Assembly: GCF_030936135.1 (NCBI RefSeq)
Contig: NC_082594.1
Coordinates: 110,461,020-110,525,019 of the forward strand
From: Gavia stellata
Taxonomy: Eukaryota; Chordata; Aves; Gaviiformes; Gaviidae
Direction of reading: 5' to 3'
Length of the DNA stretch: 64,000 nucleotides
Position numbers and translations under genes: made by a program. Below the pieces are notes generated by a model. The model was not told the DNA's origin. It saw nothing but the letters and a program-made list of their open reading frames with translations, and ran no database searches. Positions 14,601 through 25,774 of this stretch are shown here, in pieces. Each line of letters opens with the position of its first letter. Position 1 is the stretch's first letter.

Positions 14601-17600
14601 TTTGGGTTGGTTTTTATTACCTCTGCAGGAATTTATAAGTGGTATTTTTTGGAGTTAGTACTCTAGACTAAATAGATTCCAACATTATGACAATTTTAGT
14701 GATACTAATATATTAGAAGTATTAAATACTTGCATACTACATTCTATTATACTCAGGGGATTCTTGCGTTTTCCAAGTCAATTTACTTTCTCAGAGAACG
14801 TTTAAGAAAACTAAAGCCAAATCTGTCACTTTGGGTGAGTTTCTTTTGTGTAATTATATGTGTGTCAGGATTTTGCTAAATGTCTGAAATTAAATATTTG
14901 AACTTTGGATTTCAGGTTATTATGCTGATAGATGGAAAAAACTGTTAATCCCAAAGAGTTCACCAACGAAAGCTTATTTTGATACCTCGGACCAAGACCC
15001 ATTCTGCAGTGAGTGGCTGAATACATATATAACAAACCCTTTATGAAATGTTATGGCTGTTATTTGTTAGCTGATCTGGAGTGAAAGCATGTTGAAAGTA
15101 GAAAGTTATTGTTAGCTGCTGTGTAAAATGGTGTAATAAACTACAAGCTAAGTGTCAGTTCGCAGACTGGAGGAAGAAAAAGAATGATTGCAGCAGAAGA
15201 GTAAGCAATACATGAACTGAGAAAGAAATGTGTCTTTAAAAGTAATGAGATGGACTGCCAAGAGGAAGAAGTAAGTCAGAAAATGAGAATCAAATGACAG
15301 GGAAAAAGCTGGACTGAGAGAACCTGCTTAGATGGGATCATTGCTGCCATTTTCAGAGTGCAAAAATGGGAAGTGAGACTGCCCTGGCTGGGGGATGGAA
15401 AAGAGACAGCACTATGTTCCACGCCGGGAGGGGAGCAGCCCACAGTCAACTAAAGCTACTCCAGCTTTTAAAAGTCCATGTCTCCCTATGAGTAAAACAG
15501 TGGAGGGAAAACTTAGCTGACTGTTTCAGGTTTATGCTATATAGGAATGAACTCTCACGGCATGGGCTTTAGCTGCAACAGTTTGGATATCTACCTATCC
15601 ATGTAGGTCCCGTTTAGATTCTCATCCAATTTCTGTTTTTATTAACACACTTTACCACCATAAGCAAATGTTAGCACGCTCTTCTAATGGGTTATATTTC
15701 AGGTTCTTTGATTTGGAATATGGGGATAGGCTTACAGGGAATTCAAGTGAAGTCAAGTTTTCCTGTTAGCTTTTTCTATCACCTTGGCAAGTTTTGTGAC
15801 CAGGGACTGAATGTCCCTCCTTACAGTGGTAATCATGCTTACTTACGTTGCTGTTTTTTCCAAAGGGCCAAGGAGAGGTTAATGAAGATGTGATGGATTT
15901 TACATAAAATAACTCCTTTTCCCAGTGGTCTTTCAGCTCAACGCAAACCTGCTACCACTGTTCTCCCCTGCTCCTGTCTGCTTGGGCTTCGCTCTTCCAT
16001 GCTGTCAAGGCTGCACAGGCTGCTAGGTCTTGTCTCCTCATTTATTCTTCCCACAGAGAATTACAGCTTTGCTTTTGCTCTCACACATATTAAAATCTGG
16101 GCATCTATCAAAAATCCAACCAGGCAGAATCCTGATGAAGGAAAGGGTACATTGCAGAAGGAAAAGATTGTATTTAGTATTCTGGGACAGGGGTGGTAGA
16201 ACAGAGAAAAGAGGGGGAGAAATACTGCCAAACATAGGAGGATGCACATGGAGAAGAATAATAAGCATTGTAATGACAGCATAAATTTAAGGGAAAATAC
16301 ACAAAGTCAAGAAGAAAAATGAGTCTACTAAACAAGTCTGAAAAAGAAGGTATTTATTAACTGAAACCTTATTTTAATTATTAGATATTTGAAGACATGA
16401 GGAAAAAGAATTAGAGGGCTGGAGCACCTCTCCTATGAAGACAGGCTGAGAGAGTTGGGGTTCAGCCTGGAGAAGAGAAGGCTTCGGGGAGACCTTATAG
16501 CAGCCTTCCAGTACTTGAAGGGGGCCTACAAGAAACCTGGAGAGGGACTTTTTACAAGGGCACGTAATGATAGGACAAGGGGTAATGGCTTTAAGCTGAA
16601 CGAGGGTAGATTTAGATTAGATATAAGGAAGAAATTCTTCACTACGAGGGTGGTGAGGCACTGGCACAGGTTGCCCGGAGAAGCTGTGGATGCCCCAACC
16701 CTGGAAGTGTTCAAGGCCAGGTTGGACAGGGCTTTCAGCAACCTGTTCTAGTGAAAGGTGTCCCTGCCCATGTCAGGGGATTTGGAACTAGGTGATCATT
16801 AAGGTCCCTTCCCACCCAAACCGTTCTATGATTCTATGTTTCTAAACAAGAAGCCTTAAAACTAAGTGAAACTGTAAACCGGAGCAGGACAAGTTTTTCA
16901 TATGAGGTGAGGCTTGGCCTTGTAGGAGAGAATGTTAAAAAGAAATAAGCAAAAAAAACCAAAAGAGCTTGAATTGACTTCCTTGCTTTGGGAGTAGTAA
17001 AGTTGTGTTTCCTCTGGATAGCCATAGCACAGTTACAAAACTGGTGATGGTTACAGAAGTGCGGTAGAAGGCCAGGTCAGGGTTTCCGATGGTACAGCGG
17101 AGCAGGTCAGCTCCATGCTGGTGCACGGAGGGTGCCAGCCGTGGGTACCCAGCCTGTGTTCCTGAGGCCGTGGGCCACCCAGGGGAGGGGGAGAAGGGGC
17201 TGGAGTGTGGGAAAGCAATCAGATCCCTCTCCTCTTCCTCAGTCTTCCCCATGCAGTTTTTCTAGTATCCACACAAGAGGTTTTGGCAGGTTGACTTCTC
17301 TGAGTGGAGGGTGCTTGGAGGACCTGCACCTGCTCAGGCTGGGCAAGCGAGGCATAGGAATAATGTCTCTCTTCAGCTTTCACCACCTGATTAATCTGCT
17401 CATCTAGCTGACTGCCCACTTTGCCTATACATAAAGCTTGTGGCAATGCTGTTCCTTCCCTGTCCCTGCCAATGTACCTCAGCTGTTTTCTGGACATGTC
17501 ACTTTTCTGGGTAAGGTGATAGTGCTGCTACACTAATAGCTCAAATATGCCCTCTTTGCAGAGCTTGCCAAAACCTGAAGATTCTGGTTAGGGCTTGTTT

Positions 17601-20600
17601 TTGCGTTTTATGCTTAGGCAGGTCAAACTCTTCACGCTAATTCTGATGGTAGCTTTCTGGTGCAAATCCTTTCCACGTAAGAACTGGAGGAAATGATACA
17701 CTAATTACACAGAACTCCAAGTAGCCATTTGGTAGAAGCTAATTTTTGTCAAGAGCGTTCTTATTCTGCTTTGAGCTGGTAACTTAGAAATAAAAAGTCA
17801 CTATTCCTATCATCAACCAGTGAATACTTTTAACAGGGTGATAATAACAACTGTATCCTGTTGAGGTCATTCTTTGAATCTTCTTATTTCCTATTTCTTT
17901 TTGCAGTGTATAACTACTTACTGGATATTACTACCTGGAATAAAAACATCAGGAGAGGTTTCATTAAAGTTAAAATAACAGATTATGCTGGAAACACAGT
18001 AGAATCAGAGATGAATAGGTATGTTGTGCTTTGTGTCTAAATCTTTTTTATCACTTTATAGGACTAATTTTCTGAGTTTCCTAAGCCTTTTAACTTGTTA
18101 ACTTGTAAATCAAAGAAGTATCATGAGGTTGTTAAGATTTGGCAACGGCTCCTTTTCCTGGATATGGCTCAGTGTCAGAGGCAATGCTCCTCACACTGAA
18201 ATGGTCCTCTCTCCATTTATGAACTAGCCCAGGTCCTTGCATGCTACTGGCTTGAATCCGTTTCTAGGTGTCTGAATGCTTAAAGTCAATACATCTTACA
18301 AGATTCCTGATCTTAATAATAATGCTTAGTAATACTGAATATTACTCAGCTAACAAAACCCTGACTAGAAATAATATTTTTCTTTAGTGAAGCTTCAACC
18401 TTTCAGCAGTATAAAAGAGTCAAAATACTAACTGGATTTTACCGAGACCTTGACAAAATATCGAAAATTTCCTTGACCTTTTCTACGAAGACTTTAATAG
18501 GCCCAAAACACAAGCTTAGGATTCTCCAGATGAGGCTGAAATCTCTTAATAATCCAGAAAGGTAAGTGTTTGCCATGTATCAAAGTTATGTATCAACTAA
18601 ACTGCTCAGGATGTGTATTTCCCACTATTGACTTTTTTAATCGCATATTCCTAAATGCATGAATATCCTCATCCTACCTAGGATCAAATTTGTCATGTGG
18701 AAGAGCTGCACTGTACATTAACATTTAGTGCAAAGCACCCTCATTTTGCATCTCTCGTACATGTAGATGTCAACAAGTGTGTTGCTTGTTACAGCAGGCT
18801 GCTGCTGCTGTCTGGTCACAACAGGTTTTCAAGGACCACTTGTGTAGACCTGCCTGACTTACACCTGCATGGTTAAGTTCTCTTCCAGAAGATAAATTTT
18901 ATTAAGCACTTTTCTGATTTTAATCTTGTGTCTGTACACAGCTTTTCACACTCAGATATGAAATGGAGCACTTCAGCTACTTGTGTGAGTGGAAAAGGTT
19001 TTTGGTCTTCTTGCTGATGGTAAAGACCTTTCAAGACCAAAACACAGTCTATGCTTGCCTACACTTAAAATGAAATCATCTGCATTTTTTGACATTTAGG
19101 TGTCATTACTAAGCTTCTATTAATTCTTTCTGGTTTTAAATACTTGGGCAGTATTGCCATATGTTCATTTTTTAGATCTCCAGAGTTACTTGTACAATAG
19201 CATTAGTAATTAAATTTTACATTGGCATCTTGTGAAAATAACATATTACATGGAATAGGTAAGAAATATCCAGGAGCAGTAAGAGTATTTTATTTTAGGG
19301 TTCTTATGTTAATTTGCTTCATACCAATGGCAGATTCAACAAAATCAGAATTTAAAATATAATCTAATGATGGTTATCAAATAAGTAATGAGTAGGAATA
19401 ATATTACAATATGAGTAAGTCTTAAGTCAGTATATTTTGTTAACTTGAGAAATAACATTTAAGGCTTTCTGATTTGGTATATGATAATAGTCTAGTAGCA
19501 ATTGGGTATGATACTTTGTAAAAATTATGAAACCTTGTTAAATTAATCTGCTATTTCATATTTACCAAGAAGGAAGAGACGTGTGGTAGAAATTTAGAAA
19601 GAAACAGAACAGTAATCAAAATATTACCCCAAAATGTATATACATTAGACTTTATTAACTTGTTGAAGGTCGTAAGTCTCAAGCTCTCAGGTGAACTGGC
19701 ATGATTTTATTTAAAAGCATTTGATGATGAGAGATAGTCAAAGCTCTAAATTGTATTGCAATTTTTTTTCTCAGCGCAACTTTAATAAATCAGAAGATTT
19801 CATGCAAACCTATCAGCATTCAGGAGTTTTTCAGATAATGATCTAGCAAATAAGGAAGACTTTCAGTGAACATCCCTTACTGGTTTTGAGTTTTCATTCC
19901 TGTTAGTTAGACTCTTGTTGGTTTTGAAGTAAGATGCACTTGATTTGCTTTAATATAGGATCCACTAAAGTTCTTCACACAGAACCTCATTAGATGGCAG
20001 TCATATAGGCACATTAGATACTTTTAGATAGCAATGGAAAATAGTGTATTGAATCAGCATGTAAATGTAATTTAAATGCAGGTGGTACAACACTATTGCT
20101 TGGTATAATTACATAATTGCTCATTGTAATTATAACTACCTGTATTTATCTTATTTAGTTACATATAATTACAACAATTACTCAAATACAGGATAATCAA
20201 CTAGAAACTACATTAAAAATATTTAAATTATTCATAGAAGAAAGTAGTAGGTAAAAACCAGGGGACAGGTGCAGGGATAAAAGACAATAGGAATCTCAAT
20301 CTCCCCAGATTTAGGTTAATAGCAGACAGTGGAAGTTTGGGGAATATCAGCAACAATTGTCTACCGGGCTGGTCCGTTATTCACACAGATGGTGTGTGAA
20401 TGTGGGAGTGCTAAAAGGTACATATAATTTTCAGACCTTTTTTCTTGGTCTCTGACATAAATCATTCCTGCTCACCCATAAAACCAGAAAGCTTTCCTAA
20501 CTTGTGTGTGTCCAGGTGTCACTTCTCCCACAAAGCTTGTGAACCTGTCAGTCAATTCAAACTCAATTGATGGGGAAGGTGAATGTCTCAAAGATACTTA

Positions 20601-22524
20601 GCTCAGCCACCTTTAGTTTTTTTAACCTAAACAAGGACAGGAGTAATAAAAAAGGTCTTATTAATACCTCTACTGAACAAGAGAGTGTGGCATGCCCTTG
20701 CTTTTTATTAGACAGCAGAGAAGACACATGGGGTGAGGGATTATGAATGCCTCACCTAACAAAAAAATTATTTATGTTTTTCTCCTTGTTGGTGAACTGG
20801 AGAACCTGCTCCTCGCTCAGGGCTACTCTCCCATAAGGCATTCCCGGTACTCAATAATCACAAGCTTAGATGGATTGCACTTCAAATGGGATACAATATG
20901 TTGGAAACCATATGTTTTTAGGTCTAGTATTCATCATTATGGCATTATGGTTTGTCTAAGTATTGTGTCCCCTGTGGTTAGATAGAGCCCTTTCCAGGTG
21001 ACGACTGCTGCTGGAAGACTGGCAGTGCTAACAGATTGTGCTGCTGTCTTGCAAATACTGTTGCAAATGTGCTGAAATACAGCATTGTATTGTTACATGA
21101 GATATCGAAAGCCAACTCAGGAAATGGATGCATATAATAATCTTATATTATTCTGGCTGGAAATTTGTGCTGTGAATTCTTTCACAGTCTTTTATAAGGA
21201 CTGTTAAAATGCTGGCAATTTCTGTGCTTTTATGTCTTTTTTTCTCCCTCTACAAAAATTATATAATAATAAACCATTACATTCAAATCAAAACAAGTTG
21301 TGGATGAAGGACTGGATGAAATTCTGTGCTTTGCATTATACAGAATACCAGAATTTGTCTTGATCTTCTTAGTCATGAAATCTACTATTTTACCTTTTGT
21401 GGGGTCCTTAAAGGGCCTCAAATTCTTTTATATAAATCTGGCAGTCCTTTCACATACAGACAGATGGAGCCTTGACTGGTTGGAAATCTCAGACTAATGG
21501 GCAACAACAGAAGTGCCTGGTGGGATGTTCTTGCTCAGGCTTTGACCTCTGGCGGGTTCCTGTAGCCGTATGCTACATCCCAGTCCAAGGTAGATTGTGT
21601 TGTATAGCCACATCTGTGAGTTCAGAGCAATATAGAAGATAATTTTAAATAAAATAAGTATCAGAGCTTGTATGGCCTTAGAGGTGCCATCAGAGGGTAT
21701 GTTAGTCATTTGCCTGTTCAAACCAGCTCTCACTGTCTGTCCATAGTAGCACATGAAGGGCAGAGCTATGACCTGCCTCTGCCCTAAAAGGCAGAGCATC
21801 TATGCTGACCTCAAAAAGTAAGATTTTGTGTGTGTGTGACTCTCTTTGTGACCTCTGTATGTGTTCGTATAGTATTATGCAGTTCTGAGTTTTCTAGGTG
21901 TTTAGATGAAAAATTACACTCTTGAATGAAATTTTCTTATGCATGCTGTCATTGCAACTGAAAGAGTTAGAAGATATTATGATGTGGTTTTCTACTTCCC
22001 CCTGTGGAATGAAAGCAGAGAAACTTTCATACCTAGGGAACTCAAAATAAATTATTCAGGCCCAGTGTTAATAGGAATTGGGCTGTTCTTGGACCATTGT
22101 CTAAAGAATTAATCTGAATGCAGATTAATAGCTTTAATGGACGAAGTATTGAATTTTCATATTTCAGACTAATGTGATACACTTCTTACTCATGCCACTT
22201 TGCACAATCCAGCTGATGTCCTGGTTGTTGTTCATAGTCTGGCAAAACTACTCTAGTGATGTGTAAACTTAGACAAGACGACATATCTTCTTGTTCTGAG
22301 TACTGTCTCTGAGAGGTGGTAAATACTGGAGGTTTAATAATTCAAATACTGAAATATTTTTCTATTAATGTTAACTTTTTCTGTTGTGCACATTGTTTTT
22401 CTTTTTCTACTTTTGTAGGCTGCAGCTGTGCAGATATGATTTTGTACTGATGGAGAACACTGAAATGACCTTCAAACCTGTCCCGTGCCCAGAGAAGGGT
22501 ACACAAAGAGACAACTTCCACTAA
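2621..22524 (+). CDS. LIPI: Lipase member I-like, secreted PA-selective phospholipase A1 (10 exons)
   Basis: Ten coding exons (2621-2669, 5675-6051, 7702-7810, 10346-10447, 11920-12009, 13153-13320, 14916-15008, 17907-18018, 18388-18561, 22419-22524) join in frame into 459 codons plus TAA. All introns are GT-AG. The product is a pancreatic-lipase-family enzyme: signal peptide at about 1-16, HG oxyanion motif at 79-80, GVSLG nucleophile Ser157, Asp181 in GLDPAGP, His251 in CDHQR, then a C-terminal PLAT-like domain. Only 12 residues separate lid cysteines 236 and 249, the short lid of phospholipases A1 rather than triacylglycerol lipases. Family members release 2-acyl lysophosphatidic acid from phosphatidic acid at the cell surface. 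LIPI and LIPH are close paralogues. The Cys53-to-HG spacing, the AVxNxRKVA and PPxxRLDxTDA segments and the VDC after Cys284 favour LIPI. The lid and C-terminal wording (CDHQRSV, WNKNxRRG, LIGPxxKLRIL) also resemble LIPH. The family call is near certain; the paralogue call is moderate. Confidence 0.9.
5675..6051 (+). CDS. LIPI: LIPI exon 2: N-terminal catalytic domain, HG motif
   Basis: Acceptor TTTTTCAG and donor CTG-GTAAGG (phase 0) bound residues 17-142. The exon contains the mature N-terminus (DEEKKCPEF), [11 protein letters not shown], the oxyanion motif [10 protein letters not shown] (His79-Gly80) and VDWNRGATT, all hallmarks of the LIPH/LIPI group. Two N-glycosylation sequons, N61-V-T and N69-T-S, lie between Cys53 and the HG motif, which suits a secreted protein. 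The 26-residue spacing from Cys53 to His79 matches LIPI as I recall it; LIPH is three residues shorter there. Confidence 0.95.
7702..7810 (+). CDS. LIPI: LIPI exon 3: nucleophile elbow (GVSLG)
   Basis: Acceptor CTGATAG and donor ACAG-GTAAGG, phase 1 exit, residues 143-179. It encodes [21 protein letters not shown], whose GxSxG pentapeptide places the catalytic serine at Ser157. LGRITG at the end leads directly into GLDPAGP of exon 4. Confidence 0.96.
10346..10447 (+). CDS. LIPI: LIPI exon 4: catalytic aspartate
   Basis: Acceptor TCATTTAG and donor GATG-GTAATG, phase 1 to phase 1, residues 179-213. GLDPAGP carries catalytic Asp181. The following [20 protein letters not shown] is the conserved segment of the lipase core, and its PPxxRLDxTDA form is closer to LIPI than to LIPH. 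Confidence 0.96.
11920..12009 (+). CDS. LIPI: LIPI exon 5: core strand and first half of the lid
   Basis: Acceptor TACTTTAG and donor AGTG-GTAAAT, phase 1 to phase 1, residues 213-243. [18 protein letters not shown] is the family signature before the lid. Cys236 opens the lid, which is split by intron 5. Confidence 0.96.
13153..13320 (+). CDS. LIPI: LIPI exon 6: lid closure and catalytic histidine
   Basis: Acceptor TCCTGAAG and donor CTGG-GTAAGA, phase 1 to phase 1, residues 243-299. GLQYFKC closes the 12-residue lid at Cys249, and CDHQR supplies catalytic His251. A cysteine-rich run follows (Cys266, 273, 284, 287 and 295), in register with the family's disulphides. The acceptor's polypyrimidine tract is modest but the frame and homology fix the junction. 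Confidence 0.95.
14916..15008 (+). CDS. LIPI: LIPI exon 7: end of the catalytic domain
   Basis: Acceptor GATTTCAG and donor TGCA-GTGAGT, phase 1 to phase 1, residues 299-330. GYYADRWKK and [12 protein letters not shown] match the conserved end of the catalytic domain in LIPH/LIPI proteins. Confidence 0.93.
16395..16845 (+). mobile_element. CR1 LINE, 5'-truncated 3' end, in LIPI intron 7
   Basis: The segment from AGAGGGCTGGAGCACCTCTC (about 16412) to the terminal TTCTATGATTCTATG (16825-16839) is the 3' end of an avian CR1 LINE. It covers the last part of the second open frame (translating to [31 protein letters not shown] and [23 protein letters not shown]), with the 3' untranslated region and octamer tail. 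It lies in the same orientation as LIPI, well away from either splice site. Its tail differs from the other CR1 copies here, so it belongs to another subfamily. The 5' edge is approximate. Confidence 0.92.
17907..18018 (+). CDS. LIPI: LIPI exon 8: start of the PLAT-like C-terminal domain
   Basis: Acceptor TTTTGCAG and donor ATAG-GTATGT, entering in phase 1 and leaving in phase 2, residues 330-367. [18 protein letters not shown] begins the beta-sandwich domain that follows the catalytic domain in this lipase family. The 2.9-kb intron before it holds a CR1 LINE fragment. Confidence 0.94.
18388..18561 (+). CDS. LIPI: LIPI exon 9: PLAT-like domain core
   Basis: Acceptor TTCTTTAG and donor AAAG-GTAAGT, phase 2 to phase 2, residues 367-425. 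[18 protein letters not shown] and [18 protein letters not shown] match the C-terminal domain of LIPH/LIPI. Intron 8 before it is only 369 bp, the shortest in the gene. Confidence 0.94.
22419..22524 (+). CDS. LIPI: LIPI exon 10: C-terminus and stop
   Basis: Acceptor TTTTGTAG, entering in phase 2, residues 425-459, ending in TAA at 22522. [13 protein letters not shown] and a final CPEK motif match the family C-terminus. About eight residues beyond the CPE motif form a short lineage-specific tail. The 3.9-kb intron 9 is the longest in the gene and shows no recognised element. Confidence 0.94.
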
Positions 22525-22707
22525 CTTAATTTCTCTTACAGAGTGACATTTTGATTCTTCCTCAGGATAAAGACTGCAATGAGAAAGGAAATGAGATAAG
22601 CTAGATTTATTTTCAAGAGTCTACCTGGTAATATGGATTACTTGCTTTGAGTGCCTTAGGGTGAAATTAATTGAAAAGTTCAGATATCTATGTATTTAGG
22701 AAATTTG

Positions 22708-22713
22708 AATAAA
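22708..22713 (+). promoter_or_regulatory. Polyadenylation signal of LIPI (proximal)
   Basis: AATAAA lies 184 bases after the LIPI stop codon, with a short GT-containing stretch (ATGGTGGAG) downstream. It is the first canonical hexamer after the stop on this strand, so it is the most likely 3' end. Confidence 0.6.
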
Positions 22714-23210
22714 GTAAATGTATCATGGTGGAGAACATGCAATGGTCTATTCCTTATTATTTGTTAGCAGTGAAGCAACTACTGAATTAAAAATGAATTA
22801 TCTGCATAATCCTGGCACATTATTTGTCAAGTCATACGTGTATTTAATTATTTATTATTTGTAATGGCTTTTACATGGAAACATAATTATCTGTCTACTA
22901 AGTGAATTTAATATACTGTACATGTGATCTACAGATCTAATACATAGCAGTTTTGCTGTGCTATGTTCATTGGATAAATGAATTCACATGTTCTCATTAT
23001 ATAATATCTCAGTCTCTGAGAACTGGAACAATAAGATTTGTGGGCACGTATGTAAATTTGCTATTTAAATCAATTAGCTTTATGCTCATCATAGATTAAT
23101 ATTATTGCAACTATTCAGATTTGTTTCTCTTAAACCTATGGACAGGGCAGCGATGTTTCAGAGGCGAAGCAATTCTAAAGTTTATTCTGAAGAGAATAGC
23201 TTAAAGATTA

Positions 23211-23216
23211 AATAAA
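23211..23216 (+). promoter_or_regulatory. Possible distal polyadenylation signal of LIPI
   Basis: A second AATAAA lies about 690 bases after the stop and is followed by a T- and GT-rich stretch (TTTTCATTCTGTTTCTGTTT) that suits a downstream element. It could define a longer 3' untranslated region. Confidence 0.35.
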
Positions 23217-25396
23217 TGCATTTTCATTCTGTTTCTGTTTGGGCCTCTTGGAATTAGAGCTGCTGCTCAGGTTGAGATTGATGACAGCTTTTCACCTACT
23301 GGAATGTGAGCAGGAATAAGCCCTACATAAAGATTTCCTCGTCCAGTTCAGAAAAAGGCTTTCCAATGCCACATTGCCGTTCCTGATGGTACAGGTTGAA
23401 GAACAAATAATCTGTTTTTCTTCCTTAAGGTCATTTTATGTATTTAACCTTGGTTTCTCATATAAACGAGTCCTATGCATGTTATCCTTTTCCTTTCTTT
23501 CCTATGCCCCTGTTGTCCCTGCTTTTGACAGCAGTACTTGGTTGAACCTAATGAACGATTTCATCTGTATGTCAGGGTGGGATGTCCAAAACCTACGAAT
23601 TGTAAGTTTTATTGAAAGTCAACAGCTGGGTTAGAAGGAAGATGGAAGATAGTGTCCTAAGGAAGAGAAAGCAGGTTATAACTTTGTCCTTTTCATTGCA
23701 AGAGGCAGCTCCAGCATGCTGGTCAGTGTGTGCAAAGAACTATAGACAGACTTGCTTATGGACTGACTTTTAAAAAAAAACATTATTCTAAATAAATGGT
23801 ATTTATGTTACCATAGGTTTTCTCAGGTGGTGACTTTCTTAGCTTTATCATTTTATTATATACTTATTTGTTGCTTTGCCCTGAGGGAGTCATTAGGAGA
23901 TACACAGCAAAAGACATTTTTATCTGCTTATATGCGTGTGTATGGAGGGGTGGGGTTATTTTAATTTCTCCTCTCTTTTTTTTTTAAACTGCTGTTATTC
24001 TGCATGTTTTCATTCTGCAGGTTTTTGTCCAGCATTGCTCTCATCACCTCTAGCTTCCCTTTACAGGTCTCTGACCCTCCTTTCTTTCATCACCTTGCCT
24101 CCAAATACCTGTTTCTTATATCAGTTTAAAAAAACATAGAGACTTGAGAGTAAGTTTCAAATGTCTTGAACTAGAATCTTTCAATGGGTGACACAGAAGT
24201 TCAGGCATAGAAAAGTATCATATGGCCTCATAAGTTTCCTTTTAATGTTGCGTTCTACAACTTCTCTGGAGTTTTATATTTTTATATGTTTTTAAATTTT
24301 TTAAATATTTCTTTATGTTTTATATTCTCTCTTTTTTTCCCCATTGATTTTATGTACTGCTGAGAAGAACTGAAGTACAGAGGTATGAATATGATTTTTG
24401 ACTACAAACTTTTATTTTGCTTGAGATATTCAATTGCAAGTTAATATCTGGAAAAAGCAATGAGATTGTATTAGCTTTAAATTGCCAGCATAAAGGGTAG
24501 ATACACTGCTCTTTCCAGTAATGGAACTGAGTGCTTGTTTATTTCCACAGATATTATTGATATAGTTGTCAAACAAGTGTTTTTTCCCCTATTTTGTGGA
24601 TTGTTTACCTGTACGAGCTTGATTTTCAACAGCTTACTCTATTTAAAGATAGAGATACATAGAAGTCTACCTTTTCAGCATTTGCTGGGGTTTTCATTTT
24701 CACTATGAACTATATCCTTTGCCATTTACTTGCTACCAAATTAGGATAGAACTCTGGTATTGTAGCCCTTGGAAAGGAGAGCTTGCACTAATATATGCTT
24801 TTAGGCAGTGGTTGTAACTCATACAATGGGCTACTAGCCTCATGCATCCTTTATCTGTCATGTAAACATACTGGCAAAATGGTGTCTACATAGGCAGTCA
24901 TCATATATTGAATTGTGGGTTAGAGCATAAGACATGAGCAAGAAAATGTGAAGAATTGAGGACTGAGATACCTTCCTAGAATTTTTTCAATATAAATGCA
25001 TGGAAAAAATGTGAGGTAAGGTGCTGTGGAAAAGATTCAAGGACACATACAGATATGACTAACAGTGTTGCACAGTGGTGCGGTATAAAGGTAATAACTA
25101 TTTTCACACATTTTAAACATACCTATAAAAAGAGCAGGACAGGAATAGTGATTTGTTGACAAAAGGGCAAACCTTGGGTAAAAAGGAAAGAAGCAACAGG
25201 ATTGGTAAGGAGGGTCCAATAAACAACATGAGACAGAAAGAAACTTTTTGGGTTTTTCCCTAATTTCACATTTTAGCTGGTAATCACCATTTCTTAAGAG
25301 GGACTGTTCCATGCGGGGCATTTCCAGCGCATAATTGCACTTCTCAAGTGGCTAAGCACTTGGACTGTAGCCTTGTGTCTCCCAGCACCAACAAAA

Positions 25397-25774
25397 ATGT
25401 GCTGTAGTTGTTCGGAAATGCACTGCTTTTTATGGCTCACTGCCACATGCTACTTTGTACTAATTCTGTCAGCTCCCTCGAGCTCAGCAGAGGATTCCAC
25501 AGTTAGGCAGAAAATGAAAATCTTCCAAGGAGTTCCCTGTTCTGAAGCAAGTGGTGATAGTAGTTCAGTGGAGCACACTTCTTCTGCATCAGAGCTGAAG
25601 AGGGGTTGGAGTCATTGCCGTACTGTTCTTCATTCTCTGCCAGAGTATAAAATATCCACTAACATTTTTCATTTTACTGCAAAAAGGTGTACATATGTTT
25701 TCATTGGGAAAATTCAGAATGAGCTGAAAATCCCAAATCAATTTCCACTGAGAAAATTTAAAATGGAGAAATAA
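25397..25774 (+). other. Unassigned open frame with a signal-peptide-like start
   Basis: From the ATG at 25397, 125 codons run to a TAA. The N-terminus has a hydrophobic stretch (MHCFLWLTATCYFVLIL) ending in small residues and an acidic SAEDS, which resembles a secretory signal. The rest is polar and matches nothing I recognise. There is no obvious splice structure and codon choice is unremarkable. A chance frame is the simplest reading. Confidence 0.12.

Noticed and set aside
16455..16751. 98-codon open frame in intron 7 of LIPI
   Set aside because: It is the C-terminal remnant of a CR1 open frame, not a LIPI exon or separate gene.
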